A stretch of DNA of 64,000 nt from Methanohalophilus portucalensis (lineage in GTDB: Archaea > Halobacteriota > Methanosarcinia > Methanosarcinales > Methanosarcinaceae). The notes under the pieces are model-generated. The model had not been told where the DNA came from, made no database searches, and worked only from the letters and a program-made list of their open reading frames with translations. Where the stretch lies: positions 1,797,750 through 1,861,749 of the forward strand of contig NZ_CP017881.1 in the NCBI RefSeq assembly GCF_002761295.1, given 5' to 3'. Below are positions 34,546 through 43,483 of this stretch, in pieces (the stretch's first letter is position 1; every line of letters starts with the position of its first letter). A program made the position numbers and the translations under genes.

Positions 34546-34643
34546 TTATTAGAGGAATAACAGCCCTTCTGTATTGCATTACAACTATTTAATATAAATG
34601 CCTACGATGTATTAAATCGGAGATCGGTAGGAGAAGAGAAAGT

Positions 34644-35270
34644 ATGGAAAAGAAAGAGGAAGAACTTGAAGGTGAAGGCTTTGATGAATTACTTCGCTAT
34701 ACTTTTCCGGGTTATATTTTAGGTTTGATTGCCGGTATATTTCTTGATATTCAGGGCTACCAGACCAATCCCTATGGCCAGTGGATTGTAAGAACTCTTG
34801 CAGGCGAGGGAGAATCAATACTCGAAGGTTTGTATTCCATCAGGCAACATCTGGAAGGTGCAGCTGGATCAATGGCTCAGGCATACGGATGGGGTAAATT
34901 TTTTGGTATCACAATCCCATGGATAATAGATGCTGCAAGCCGAATGGCAGGAGTGGATGTATATGGAATACAGGGATTCTATATTCCTTACTTTTATGCT
35001 CTTAGTGATCAAATTGGTGCCAATATTTCCGGACTTGTGTATCTCAAACGAATCGAAGGTACATGGTCTGCAGGAATAGAGCGATACCTGCACCATCCGG
35101 TGATGCTTACCAGTATTGCTGTAATCCTGCTGGTGCCGTTGGGATTGCTTTCAGCCCGAATTCTCGGATTCAGCCCTACAACACAGACTTTCACTGCCTT
35201 TGAAACAATTGTAGCAAATCTCTGCTGGCTGCCTCCTGTTGTTGGATGGATGGTTCAAAAAGGTAAGTAA
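34644..35270 (+). CDS. Conserved-looking membrane protein, function unknown
   Basis: A 208-residue protein not recognised. An acidic N-terminus is followed by a hydrophobic helix ([16 protein letters not shown], about 21-36), a long middle segment with amphipathic stretches, and a C-terminal helix ([20 protein letters not shown]). Final residues are hydrophobic before a KGK end. There is a start ATG after AGAGAAAG. It lies between pncB (divergent) and the U32 gene. Confidence 0.6.
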   Translation: MEKKEEELEGEGFDELLRYTFPGYILGLIAGIFLDIQGYQTNPYGQWIVRTLAGEGESILEGLYSIRQHLEGAAGSMAQAYGWGKFFGITIPWIIDAASRMAGVDVYGIQGFYIPYFYALSDQIGANISGLVYLKRIEGTWSAGIERYLHHPVMLTSIAVILLVPLGLLSARILGFSPTTQTFTAFETIVANLCWLPPVVGWMVQKGK

Positions 35271-35345
35271 ATCGCTCGAAGCATTCATATAACTTGTACT
35301 GTTCTGTTGCATAAAAAGACGAACTGCAACGGAAATTGAAAAACT

Positions 35346-37790
35346 ATGGCCAAATATCCTGAAAAAACTAATTCTCCTGAAATACTATCGCCTGCAGGGA
35401 ATTATGATGCACTGCTGGGCGCTATCAAGGGAGGAGCTGATGCTATATATCTGGGGGTTGGTGAATTTAATGCTCGTCAGGGTGCATCCAATTTTACACC
35501 CGAAGAGATGGAAAATGCAATAGATCTTGCCCATTTGCATGGAATCTCAGTATATCTGGCATTCAATGTGCCGGTAAAAGAAACGGAACTACAGGATGCA
35601 ATCGATATCATAGACTGCGCCTATGCAGCAGGAATTGACGCAGTTATCATGAGGGATTTCGGATTTATAGACCTGGTCAAAAAGAACTATCCTGACCTGT
35701 CCATACATGGGAGCACCCAGCTCAATACCAATAACACTGAAACTGTCAAATTTCTGGAAACACTTGGCCTCTCAAGAATAATCGTAGCAAGGGAACTTGA
35801 CACTGCAGAATTGAAACACATCATTGACAGCACCGACATGGATATCGAAATCTTTGCCCATGGCGCTCTTTGTTATTCTTACTCCGGACAATGTCTCTTT
35901 AGCAGCTTTGCTGCCAACAGGAGCGCAAACCGCGGAGCTTGTGCCCAGCCTTGCAGATGGAAATTCGACCTGTTTATCAACGGCAAGGACATGAACCACC
36001 ACATCGGCGGTGTATCTCCCATAAGTTGTGCCGAACTCTGCACCCTGCCGGGTTTGGAAGAACTCATCAACACAGGTATCAAAAGTCTCAAGATCGAAGG
36101 ACGTATGAAAAGAGCTGAGTATGTGACCGCCAGTTCAGAAATATACAAAGAGACTGCAGAGATAATCTGCCAGGATAAAAAACCCGATTCCAACTGGTTG
36201 AAGGAAAAAGAAAACGATCTGGCAAAAATATTTTACAGGGGCTTTACCCGTGGGTTTGTACTGAGTGACAGGAATGTGACCCACCCCGAATACAGTTCCA
36301 GTTATGGGGCATTTCTGGGTAAGACACGCCGGGTAAAACGAAGTAAAAATGCTGCATCCATTAAGGTCAAATTGAACCAGACACTTGAAGTCAATGATGG
36401 AATAAGTATCCATACAAGACAAAGGATGCTTGGATCAAAGGTTGAAAAACTCACAGTTGACGGCGGGGAAGTTGAGGTAGCAGAAAAAGGGAGTATTCCC
36501 TACATACATATCAGTCCTAAAACCGTAAAATCTGTAAAGACCGGGGATGATGTATACCTGAATACAGACGTATCCCTTCTGGAAGAAATGGGTAAAAGGG
36601 ATGTTAAAAAGGTACCCGTGAATTTCCAGATACGTGCAAATATCGACAGGCAACTGGAAATCACTGCTTCTGCAGGAGATATAGAGGTGCTTCATGTATC
36701 CGATTATCTTGTACAGGAGCCAAAAAAAGCCCCTACTTCTGTAGAACAGATTACTGACATAATAAAAAGACTGGGAGATACTCCATATATAGCAGATGAA
36801 ATTGAGTTGAAAGGCCAGGAAGATATCTTTATCCCCCTCGGGGAACTCACCCGGGCCCGTCGCAACGTGGTGGAAAAACTACAGGAGAAGCAACTGGAAA
36901 TCTACCACCGCCAGCCCAAAAGCCCAGAATTACCAGCATCCATACACAAACCCGAAGACAAAATTCCAGATAAATTACTCCTATCTGTAGAAGTAGCAGA
37001 TATAGAGGGAGCAAAAGCAGCTGCTGACAGCGGAGCAGACATCATATATATCCCAGCGGATCTATTCGACAAAGTCGAGAATGACAAAGACCTCGGTCAA
37101 AAAATTAAAAGGAATAATATTGAAATAGTACTCACATTGCCTGCTATTATTCATGAGGATGAGCTCGGAGAATGGGCAGATATCCTTGGAAAAATAAAAA
37201 CAAGAGGATATACTATCGGCTGTGGTGAGCCTGGAATACTTCGTTTGGCACACCAGATGGAAATTAAATGTGTTGGACTGAAAAATTTCACTATTTTTAA
37301 TTCCCTAACTACAAATGTGTTACAGGCAAATGGTGCATCCCGTGTAATACTTTCCCCGGAACTTAGCCTTGAAGAAATGAAGGATGTTGTGAAGGCGTCA
37401 GATTATACTATCCAATTTGAGGCTATAGCATACGGCAGGCAGCAATTACTTGTTACCGAACATGACCTGCTCAAACCTATTGTGGATAAAGGCTTCTATG
37501 ATGAAGATAGTAATGCTTTCCTCCAGCACAAAAAGACAGACAGGTACCCCGTTAAAAGATGGAGAAACAGAACTGTGATCTATGATTCCCATGTCATCAA
37601 TATGTTGAATAATATAGATGACATGAAGAATACCGGTATAGATGTTCTTCGTTTAGAATTCCCACAGGAAAGTCATCGGAAAGTAGCAATTGTCGTTTCT
37701 GAGTTTAAGAAGATTCTGGATGGAAAAGGCAAAAAAAACATTCCTGACTCAAAGGTATATTCCAGAGGACTCTATTACACAGGCATCTAA
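35346..37790 (+). CDS. U32-family protein (TrhP/RlhA-like RNA hydroxylation or peptidase-like)
   Basis: An 814-residue protein. The N-terminal half is a full U32 domain: PEILSPAGNYDALLGAIKGGADAIYLG, HGSTQLNTNN, and the Fe-S cysteines in FAHGALCYSYSGQC, RGACAQPCRW and the following C (PISCAELC). After about 300 the protein continues with a beta-rich DUF3656-like region and a second TIM-barrel-like part (about 535-780). Characterised bacterial homologues hydroxylate tRNA or 23S rRNA, so an RNA role is more likely than proteolysis. Long two-part U32 proteins are usual in Methanosarcinales. Confidence 0.88.
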   Translation: MAKYPEKTNSPEILSPAGNYDALLGAIKGGADAIYLGVGEFNARQGASNFTPEEMENAIDLAHLHGISVYLAFNVPVKETELQDAIDIIDCAYAAGIDAVIMRDFGFIDLVKKNYPDLSIHGSTQLNTNNTETVKFLETLGLSRIIVARELDTAELKHIIDSTDMDIEIFAHGALCYSYSGQCLFSSFAANRSANRGACAQPCRWKFDLFINGKDMNHHIGGVSPISCAELCTLPGLEELINTGIKSLKIEGRMKRAEYVTASSEIYKETAEIICQDKKPDSNWLKEKENDLAKIFYRGFTRGFVLSDRNVTHPEYSSSYGAFLGKTRRVKRSKNAASIKVKLNQTLEVNDGISIHTRQRMLGSKVEKLTVDGGEVEVAEKGSIPYIHISPKTVKSVKTGDDVYLNTDVSLLEEMGKRDVKKVPVNFQIRANIDRQLEITASAGDIEVLHVSDYLVQEPKKAPTSVEQITDIIKRLGDTPYIADEIELKGQEDIFIPLGELTRARRNVVEKLQEKQLEIYHRQPKSPELPASIHKPEDKIPDKLLLSVEVADIEGAKAAADSGADIIYIPADLFDKVENDKDLGQKIKRNNIEIVLTLPAIIHEDELGEWADILGKIKTRGYTIGCGEPGILRLAHQMEIKCVGLKNFTIFNSLTTNVLQANGASRVILSPELSLEEMKDVVKASDYTIQFEAIAYGRQQLLVTEHDLLKPIVDKGFYDEDSNAFLQHKKTDRYPVKRWRNRTVIYDSHVINMLNNIDDMKNTGIDVLRLEFPQESHRKVAIVVSEFKKILDGKGKKNIPDSKVYSRGLYYTGI

Positions 37791-37805
37791 AGTGTTTCAA
37801 CATAA

Positions 37806-37856
37806 ATTGAAATAGACAGGTTTATATACCTTCATTTCAATTAATATTGAAATAGA
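37806..37856 (+). promoter_or_regulatory. Promoter and operator region of the permease cluster
   Basis: A TATA element (GTTTATATACC, 37820-37830) is flanked by repeats. Downstream ATTTCAAT and ATTGAAAT form 8-bp arms around TAAT (37834-37853), and the word ATTGAAATAGA occurs both at 37806 and 37846, on either side of the TATA box. This is the layout of a repressor that blocks TBP and polymerase. Confidence 0.65.
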
Positions 37857-37865
37857 GGTTGCACA

Positions 37866-38909
37866 ATGCCTGACCAATCATTAATTTATCACCTTGCTAT
37901 CGTAGGACTGGAATCCGTACAGGAATACCTGGCACTACATGTACTGCTATGTCTGGTGCCGGCCTTTTTCCTGGCCGGAGCTATAGCATCCCTCTTTTCC
38001 AAAGAATCTGTACTGAGATTCTTCGGCAATGAGACCCCAAAATACATTTCATACCCCGTTGCTGCAGTTTCAGGCTGCCTGCTTGCAGTATGCAGCTGTA
38101 CTGTACTTCCGCTTTTTGCAGGAATCTATCGCAGGGGTGCAGGGATCGGTCCTGCAACTACCTTCCTGTTCTCGGCACCAGCAATAAACATCCTGGCAAT
38201 TGTCTACACAGCAAAAATCCTGGGATATGACCTGGGAGTGGCAAGAGCTGTAATTGCAATCCTTCTGTCAATCGCTATTGGACTTACAATGGCGGCCGTA
38301 TTCGAGCGCCACAGGGAAAAAAAGGAAGGAATAAAAAATTTTGGTGGAAAAAGGCATGCTCATAGTGCATATCTTTTCCTTCTCCTTCTGGCAATCCTCG
38401 TTGTTCCGGAGATACTTACAGAATGGATTCCGCTGCTAGCCGTGGAAACTGTGCTTGTTATTATAACAGTATTGCTATCATTCAACTGGTTCAGTAAAGA
38501 TGAATTGAAAGACTGGATGGCAGAGACATGGTTCCTGGTTAAACAAATTACACCTCTCCTTTTGTTTGGTGTTTTCTTTGCAGGTATTATGGTGGAACTG
38601 CTCCCGGCAGAATATGTGGCTGCAGTGGTTGGAGGAGCATCATTCGGTGCAAGTTTCATAGCATCGGTTGCCGCAGCACTGATGTATTTCTCCACCCTGA
38701 CAGAAGTGCCTATAATCAGCGCCCTTACAGAACTTGGAATGGGAAGAGGTCCGGCCCTGGCGATGTTGCTTGCAGGCCCTGCACTGAGTCTTCCGAATAT
38801 GATCGTAATCAGCAGGATAATGGGAGTGAAAAAAGCTTCCATTTACATAGCTTTGGTAGTAACAGTGGCATCAATCGCCGGTCTTATATTCGGCCTTTAT
38901 TTTGTATGA
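37866..38909 (+). CDS. Permease, SO_0444/ArsP-like (COG0701) efflux candidate
   Basis: A 347-residue membrane protein with about ten helices in two repeats. The diagnostic AVCSCTVLPLFAGIYRRGAG (C76, C78) is followed by FLFSAPAINI; the second repeat has STLTEVPIISAL and AGPALSLPNMIV. This family exports organoarsenicals, or Cu/Zn in the SO_0444 group. The three genes behind it (phosphoesterase, small thioredoxin, DGC protein) support a thiol/metal stress role. Confidence 0.88.
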   Translation: MPDQSLIYHLAIVGLESVQEYLALHVLLCLVPAFFLAGAIASLFSKESVLRFFGNETPKYISYPVAAVSGCLLAVCSCTVLPLFAGIYRRGAGIGPATTFLFSAPAINILAIVYTAKILGYDLGVARAVIAILLSIAIGLTMAAVFERHREKKEGIKNFGGKRHAHSAYLFLLLLAILVVPEILTEWIPLLAVETVLVIITVLLSFNWFSKDELKDWMAETWFLVKQITPLLLFGVFFAGIMVELLPAEYVAAVVGGASFGASFIASVAAALMYFSTLTEVPIISALTELGMGRGPALAMLLAGPALSLPNMIVISRIMGVKKASIYIALVVTVASIAGLIFGLYFV

Positions 38910-38920
38910 AGAGGTAAAAT

Positions 38921-39628
38921 ATGAAAATACTTGTGATTTCGGATATACATGGGAATATGAAAGCTCTGGAAACTGCAATGGAAATTCCTCATGACGAGGT
39001 TATCTGTCTGGGTGATCTGGTTGATTATGGTCCATCACCCAGAGAGGTAATAGATTTCATGATGGAAAACAATATTCCCGTTATAAAGGGAAACCATGAT
39101 AATGCAGTTGCAACAGGAATTGATTGTGGCTGCAGTTATGAAATCAAGCATCTTTCAATTGCCACCAGGGATTACACAAAAGACCAGCTGGATGATAGAC
39201 AGCTGGATTTCCTGAAGAACCTTCCTGCGAAAATTAAAAAAGAATACAGAGGAGGCAGTGTATTATTTACACATGGAAGTCCCAGATCCTTTTATGAATA
39301 TATAAAACCGCAGACATCTGATGCAGAAGTACAGGAAATGCTGGAAGGAGTGGAAGCGGATCTGCTGGTGGTCGGCCATTCACATATTCCAATGACAAGG
39401 AATGTTGGAAATATCACCATTGTAAATCCCGGATCAGCAGGACAGCCACGGGATGGCATTCCCCGCGCATCCTGTGCAGTTTTGGATACAGATTCAATGG
39501 AATTCGAAATATACAGGCTGGAATACGATATGGATAGCGTAGTGGACAAAATAAGAGAAAGGATGCCCCACTGTGATGAACTTATATCAATACTTGTAAA
39601 TGCAGGCGTAAACAAAAAAGAAAACTAA
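38921..39628 (+). CDS. Metallophosphoesterase (calcineurin-like, YfcE type)
   Basis: A 235-residue two-metal phosphoesterase: SDIHGNMKAL (D8, H10), GDLVDYGP, GNHDNA, THGSPR and GHSHIP motifs are all present. A lid region (about 75-105) has two cysteines (DCGCSYE). It may hydrolyse a phosphodiester signal or nucleotide; the substrate is open. It starts 11 bases after the permease stop. Confidence 0.93.
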   Translation: MKILVISDIHGNMKALETAMEIPHDEVICLGDLVDYGPSPREVIDFMMENNIPVIKGNHDNAVATGIDCGCSYEIKHLSIATRDYTKDQLDDRQLDFLKNLPAKIKKEYRGGSVLFTHGSPRSFYEYIKPQTSDAEVQEMLEGVEADLLVVGHSHIPMTRNVGNITIVNPGSAGQPRDGIPRASCAVLDTDSMEFEIYRLEYDMDSVVDKIRERMPHCDELISILVNAGVNKKEN

Positions 39629-39657
39629 CTATAGGGAAAATGAAAGGAGAAAATCAA

Positions 39658-39888
39658 ATGAAAATAGAAATTCTTGGAACCGGATGTGCAAAGTGCAAGA
39701 AGACCTTTGAAGTTGTCGAAAAGGCAGTAAATGAAGCAGGGATTGAAGCCGAGATCACAAAAGTTGAAGATATTAACAGTATTATGGATTATGGTGTAAT
39801 GGTAACACCAGCAGTTGTTGTAGATGGTGATGTAAAGATTGCAGGCAAGATTCCTTCAGTCGATGATGTAAAGGAATGGATACAATAA
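39658..39888 (+). CDS. Small thioredoxin-like redox protein (TM0996 family)
   Basis: A 76-residue thioredoxin-fold protein with the redox pair CAKC (C10, C13) and the cis-Pro loop VTPAVVV. It is shorter than thioredoxin and typical of the 'redox-active disulfide protein 2' family, which often accompanies COG0701 permeases. ATG 39658 has an AAAGGAGA site 7 bases before; an upstream in-frame ATG overlaps it. It could reduce the permease or DGC cysteines. Confidence 0.92.
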   Translation: MKIEILGTGCAKCKKTFEVVEKAVNEAGIEAEITKVEDINSIMDYGVMVTPAVVVDGDVKIAGKIPSVDDVKEWIQ

Positions 39889-39901
39889 CCAGAGGGAAAA
39901 T

Positions 39902-40264
39902 ATGACCGATAATAACTGTTGTTGTTCCTCAGTAGTAGGAATATTCCCCTGTTCGGGAGCCTCCAATGTAGGACAACTGGCAAATCAGGCAGCAATCGAA
40001 ATGACCAAAAATGGCAAGGGAAACATGATGTGTACAGTGGGCATCGGTGGCCGTATTGCAGGCCTTATGAAATCAGCAGAAGGAGCTGATGAGGTCGTGG
40101 CTATTGATGGATGCCCACTAAACTGTGCGAAGAAAACCCTGGAAAATGCCGGGATCGATGTAAATGAACATGTAATCATAACCGAACTTGGCATCAAGAA
40201 AAACAAGGATCTGGATCTCAAACAGGAACAGGTCAATGAAGTCCTTGAAAAAATCAATTCTTAA
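39902..40264 (+). CDS. DGC-domain putative zinc-binding protein
   Basis: A 120-residue protein with a Cys run CCCSS near the start, PCSGASNVGQLA, then IDGCPLNCAKKT, matching the DGC domain (PF08859; named for its conserved Asp-Gly-Cys). The cysteines could hold zinc, copper or a cluster. It ends the four-gene permease run and is followed by a terminator. Confidence 0.88.
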   Translation: MTDNNCCCSSVVGIFPCSGASNVGQLANQAAIEMTKNGKGNMMCTVGIGGRIAGLMKSAEGADEVVAIDGCPLNCAKKTLENAGIDVNEHVIITELGIKKNKDLDLKQEQVNEVLEKINS

Positions 40265-40288
40265 AGTCCAAAAGTAGATTCTAATTTA

Positions 40289-40319
40289 ATGGAAGGGGAT
40301 AAAACCTTCCATGTTTTTT
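40289..40319 (+). terminator. Hairpin plus T-run after the permease cluster
   Basis: ATGGAAGG pairs perfectly with CCTTCCAT around an 8-nt loop, followed by GTTTTTTG. It separates the plus-strand cluster from the convergent carbonic anhydrase gene. Confidence 0.7.
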
Positions 40320-40321
40320 GC

Positions 40322-40858
40322 TCAGGCACGATCCATCTTACGATAACCTTCAACAAGATCCAGATTCACACTGGAAACTTTTTGTTTAAAATCCATTAGG
40401 CCCTGATCGACCAATGGCAATTCTGTGACATCTTTCTCGCTCAGCACAGTGTGGCCTACAGGCACACTTTTGGATACCGGTAGACGGACACCCTGTACCG
40501 TAGCATTATGGAGTATCACCACATCATCTTCAAGGACACTGTCAAATACTACCGCACCAAAACCTATGAAACATCTTTTACCCAGCTGGCACGGTCCATG
40601 CACAATGCACCCATGAGCCAGTGAGGTACCTTCATCGATAACTACTTTCGATCCTTCAACTCCATGAAGAACCACATTGTCCTGAATATTACATCCTTTT
40701 CCGATAACAATAGATGCACCCGGTTCATCTGCCCGTATTACAGCATTTGGCGCTACAAGGACATCTGCTTCTATCCTCACATTTCCCATTACAACGGCGC
40801 TGTCAGCAATCCAGGCACTCTCATCGATTTGTGGTTTGTCTCCCGCTGGGTTTTTCAT
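40322..40858 (-). CDS. Gamma-class carbonic anhydrase-like hexapeptide protein
   Basis: A 178-residue left-handed beta-helix protein with repeating hexapeptides (VVMGNVRIEADVLVAPNAVI). Zinc-ligand histidines appear in NVVLHG, LAHGCIVHG and VILHNAT. It belongs to the gamma carbonic anhydrase/CamH group; whether it hydrates CO2 is not shown, since several related proteins are inactive. The start has AGGAGAAT upstream. Confidence 0.87.
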   Translation of the reverse strand: MKNPAGDKPQIDESAWIADSAVVMGNVRIEADVLVAPNAVIRADEPGASIVIGKGCNIQDNVVLHGVEGSKVVIDEGTSLAHGCIVHGPCQLGKRCFIGFGAVVFDSVLEDDVVILHNATVQGVRLPVSKSVPVGHTVLSEKDVTELPLVDQGLMDFKQKVSSVNLDLVEGYRKMDRA

Positions 40859-40918
40859 GATTAATTCTCCTGTTATCCCTATAAAGGATAATTACAACTA
40901 TAATAGATAGCCAAATAT

Positions 40919-40946
40919 ATGAATTATATTGTAATATATAATTCAT
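40919..40946. promoter_or_regulatory. Long dyad upstream of larBC
   Basis: ATGAATTATAT and ATATAATTCAT are perfect 11-bp arms separated by 6 bases, 21 bases before the larB start codon. It also contains TATA-like sequence. A nickel-responsive regulator such as NikR is a reasonable guess because LarBC make a nickel cofactor, but the site does not obviously match the bacterial NikR word. Confidence 0.55.
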
Positions 40947-40967
40947 TACAGTATAGAGAGGTCAGCA

Positions 40968-41780
40968 ATGAATCTCAAAAATCTTCTTCAAAAATACAAA
41001 AACGGTGAAATCGGGATTGATGATACCCAAGCTCGTATCCGGTCCCTGGGTTATGTTCCGGTATGTGATGTCGCCAACATCGATACCTTCAGGAAACACA
41101 GGACAGGCATCATGGAAGCAGTACTTGCAGAAGGAAAAACACCGGAAGATATTCTGGAAATTTCAAAAGCCCAGATTGGGGCAACTGGTCGTGTCCTTAT
41201 TACCCGCCTTAATGAAGATCAATCCTCGTGTCTGGAAAATGAATTTGGTAGTGAGCGGATAGATTGGGGAATCCACCACAGGACTGCAGCTGTGCATGAC
41301 GGGACAAACATCGTAAAGACCGGAGGTGTTGTGGCTATAATTTCAGCCGGTACTGCTGATATCGATGTTGCAGAAGAAGCACGTATGACGGCAGCGGAGA
41401 TGGGATGTGAGACTGTGAAGATATATGATGTGGGAGTTGCCGGTCTTCACAGGTTGCTCAACGAAGTAAAGAACCTGGAATCTGACAGACCGGATGCTGT
41501 AGTAGTTGCCGCCGGCCGGGAGGGTACATTACCAACCGTGGTATCGAGCCTTTTTGATGTACCTGTAATAGGTCTGCCTGTATCCACCGGATATGGAATA
41601 GGAGAAAAGGGCGAAGCTGCCCTGTATTCGATGTTACAGTCATGCTCGGTTCTGTCTGTTGTTAACATCGATGCAGGTTTTGTTGCCGGATCATTCGCAG
41701 GCAGGATCGCAAATACGGTTGCTGCTGCAAGAGAACAGACTAATTCAGTAGTTATTGAGAATCAACAAGGGCGATCATAA
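40968..41780 (+). CDS. larB: Nickel-pincer cofactor synthesis protein LarB
   Basis: A 270-residue protein with an N-terminal helical part and a C-terminal AIR-carboxylase-like domain (about 120-250; GVVAIISAGTADIDVAEEA, VVAAGREGTLPTVV). LarB carboxylates and hydrolyses NaAD in the first step of the nickel-pincer nucleotide. GAGGTC lies upstream. The stop overlaps the larC start by one base. Confidence 0.95.
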   Translation: MNLKNLLQKYKNGEIGIDDTQARIRSLGYVPVCDVANIDTFRKHRTGIMEAVLAEGKTPEDILEISKAQIGATGRVLITRLNEDQSSCLENEFGSERIDWGIHHRTAAVHDGTNIVKTGGVVAIISAGTADIDVAEEARMTAAEMGCETVKIYDVGVAGLHRLLNEVKNLESDRPDAVVVAAGREGTLPTVVSSLFDVPVIGLPVSTGYGIGEKGEAALYSMLQSCSVLSVVNIDAGFVAGSFAGRIANTVAAAREQTNSVVIENQQGRS

Positions 41781-42964
41781 TGAAAATTCTACTGTTCGAT
41801 CCATTCTCCGGTGCTGCCGGAGATATGATTATAGGTTCATTGATTTCACTCGGAGCCGATGGAAACAAAATAAAAGAGACTCTCGAATCAATACTTGATA
41901 TCTCAATGCTTTTTGAAAAAAAAGTCAAACTGGGAATTGAATCTGTTGATGTAAAATTCAATATACCCGGCTTTGAAACTGCTAGAAGTTACCGGGAAAT
42001 CGAGAATTTCATAAAGGGATGCGGCCTTGATTCAGATATAGAAAACGATGCTAACAGTGTTTTTGGTATCCTTGCAGATGCTGAATCAAAAGTTCATGGA
42101 AAGCCAATTGAAGAATTACATTTCCATGAAGTTGGACAAGCCGATGCTCTTGCAGATATCATCGGCTCATGCATTGCAATGAATGAGCTGGGTGTCAGAG
42201 AAGTACTTTGCCTGCCAATAAATACAGGGACAGGGACGGTAAACACATCTCATGGAATTATGCCGATACCTGCCCCTGCAACCCTTGAAATATTAAAAAC
42301 GTCGGAACTGGAATTTTATGGCAAAGGAAATACGGAACTCCTGACACCCACAGGTGCTGCTTTACTGGCCCATTTTGCAAAAACCACCCTGTCCATTCCT
42401 GCCGGAAAGGTTAGGGATACAGGATACGGGGCAGGAGATATCGACACTGATTGGCCTAATGTGCTGCGTGCTTTTATGATAGAAACAGAAAAATCCTTAT
42501 CCAGGGATGAAGTGGAAGTACTTGAAACAAATGTAGACGATGTAACCGGGGAAGTACTGGGAAATCTTTTTGATCGTTTACTGGAAAATGGTGCTAAAGA
42601 TGTATCTATAATACCTGCGACAATGAAAAAGGGAAGAGCAGGACATATCATCAAGGTTGTAACTCACTCACATCATGGTGAGGAACTTGCCAGGATAATC
42701 ATGGAAGAAACCGGAAGTCTGGGTATCCGGACTATCCCCACAAAACACCGGTATATAGCAGACCGCAAGATGGGAACAGTGGAACTGGAAATTAACGATA
42801 CTCCCTACCAGATTGCAATCAAGATAGCCTACACACCAGACAGTGGCATATTACACATCTCAGCAGAATATGATGATTGTAAAGAGGTCTCAAAAAATAC
42901 CGGAATTCCGGTCAGGGAAATTATAAGAAAAGCCCAAACAAAGGCCAGAGATAAATATGAATGA
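41780..42964 (+). CDS. larC: Nickel-pincer cofactor nickel insertase LarC
   Basis: A 394-residue LarC with the signature LFDPFSGAAGDMIIGSL at the N-terminus, HFHEVGQADALADI, NTGTGTV, TPTGAALLA, and the C-terminal half METNVDDVTGE-like region (LETNVDDVTGE). It is one continuous frame, unlike lactobacilli where LarC1 and LarC2 are joined by a frameshift. LarE and a LarA-type racemase/epimerase are not in the window. Confidence 0.95.
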   Translation: MKILLFDPFSGAAGDMIIGSLISLGADGNKIKETLESILDISMLFEKKVKLGIESVDVKFNIPGFETARSYREIENFIKGCGLDSDIENDANSVFGILADAESKVHGKPIEELHFHEVGQADALADIIGSCIAMNELGVREVLCLPINTGTGTVNTSHGIMPIPAPATLEILKTSELEFYGKGNTELLTPTGAALLAHFAKTTLSIPAGKVRDTGYGAGDIDTDWPNVLRAFMIETEKSLSRDEVEVLETNVDDVTGEVLGNLFDRLLENGAKDVSIIPATMKKGRAGHIIKVVTHSHHGEELARIIMEETGSLGIRTIPTKHRYIADRKMGTVELEINDTPYQIAIKIAYTPDSGILHISAEYDDCKEVSKNTGIPVREIIRKAQTKARDKYE

Positions 42965-43006
42965 AATTCGAATTTCATTACCTTTAATGCATGGGCCCAA
43001 TCTAAA

Positions 43007-43147
43007 TTAAACTTCGTCTTCTTCATTTGATAGGCGATTTCCCTCGTAATAATCCTGCTGCTTTGCTATTTTATTGAATTTTTTGCAGGCACGAACCCAT
43101 AAACAAAGAGGTCTCTCACTGTTTTTTTTACATGTTTTAAGAGCCAT
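43007..43147 (-). CDS. 46-residue basic protein with three cysteines
   Basis: A small gene with a perfect GGAGGT site 5 bases before its ATG. The product starts MALKTCKKNSERPLC and has CKKFNKIAKQQDYYEGN later; C6, C15 and C21 could form part of a metal site, and the end is acidic (NEEDEV). It lies behind Pcc1 on the same strand, 91 bases away, at the end of the super-operon. No family recognised; the quality of the ribosome site is the main support. Confidence 0.65.
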   Translation of the reverse strand: MALKTCKKNSERPLCLWVRACKKFNKIAKQQDYYEGNRLSNEEDEV

Positions 43148-43238
43148 AAACTACCTCCAGATTAAACTTGAACAAGATTGAATTTAAAGTTTTTCACCGA
43201 ATATGGATATTCAAAGTATATATGAAAAAAGACAAAAA

Positions 43239-43481
43239 TTAGTATGAGGATGTCAGAGTGACCATTTCAGATGCTACTTTGATAAGCCGATACCAGGTAT
43301 TCAATGTGGACCTCATCGATATTAGGTCATCTGATTTAACCCTCATTACCAACTGATAGTCCTTGACATCTATTTCTATTGATGAACGATCGGTAACCAA
43401 TCTATCCAGTTCTGGTTTTACAGACAGGTACAATTTACGGGCATCCGGAGTTTCAATGATTGTTTCAGAAGATGAATCCAT
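43239..43481 (-). CDS. pcc1: KEOPS complex subunit Pcc1
   Basis: An 80-residue Pcc1/Cgi121-partner protein: YLSVKPELDRLVTDRSSIEI, then MRVKSDDLISMRSTLNTWYRLIKV, the RxxxNxxL dimer helix typical of Pcc1. KEOPS makes threonylcarbamoyl-A37 in tRNA. It follows the Brix gene by 2 bases. In many euryarchaea prefoldin beta comes next; it is absent here. Confidence 0.87.
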   Translation of the reverse strand: MDSSSETIIETPDARKLYLSVKPELDRLVTDRSSIEIDVKDYQLVMRVKSDDLISMRSTLNTWYRLIKVASEMVTLTSSY

Positions 43482-43483
43482 AC

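Noticed and set aside
21484..37821. Word TAGACAGGT shared by the ABC dyad (21484) and the permease promoter (37813)
   Set aside because: A given 9-mer is expected roughly once by chance in a window this size on both strands, and the permease copy lacks the second arm.
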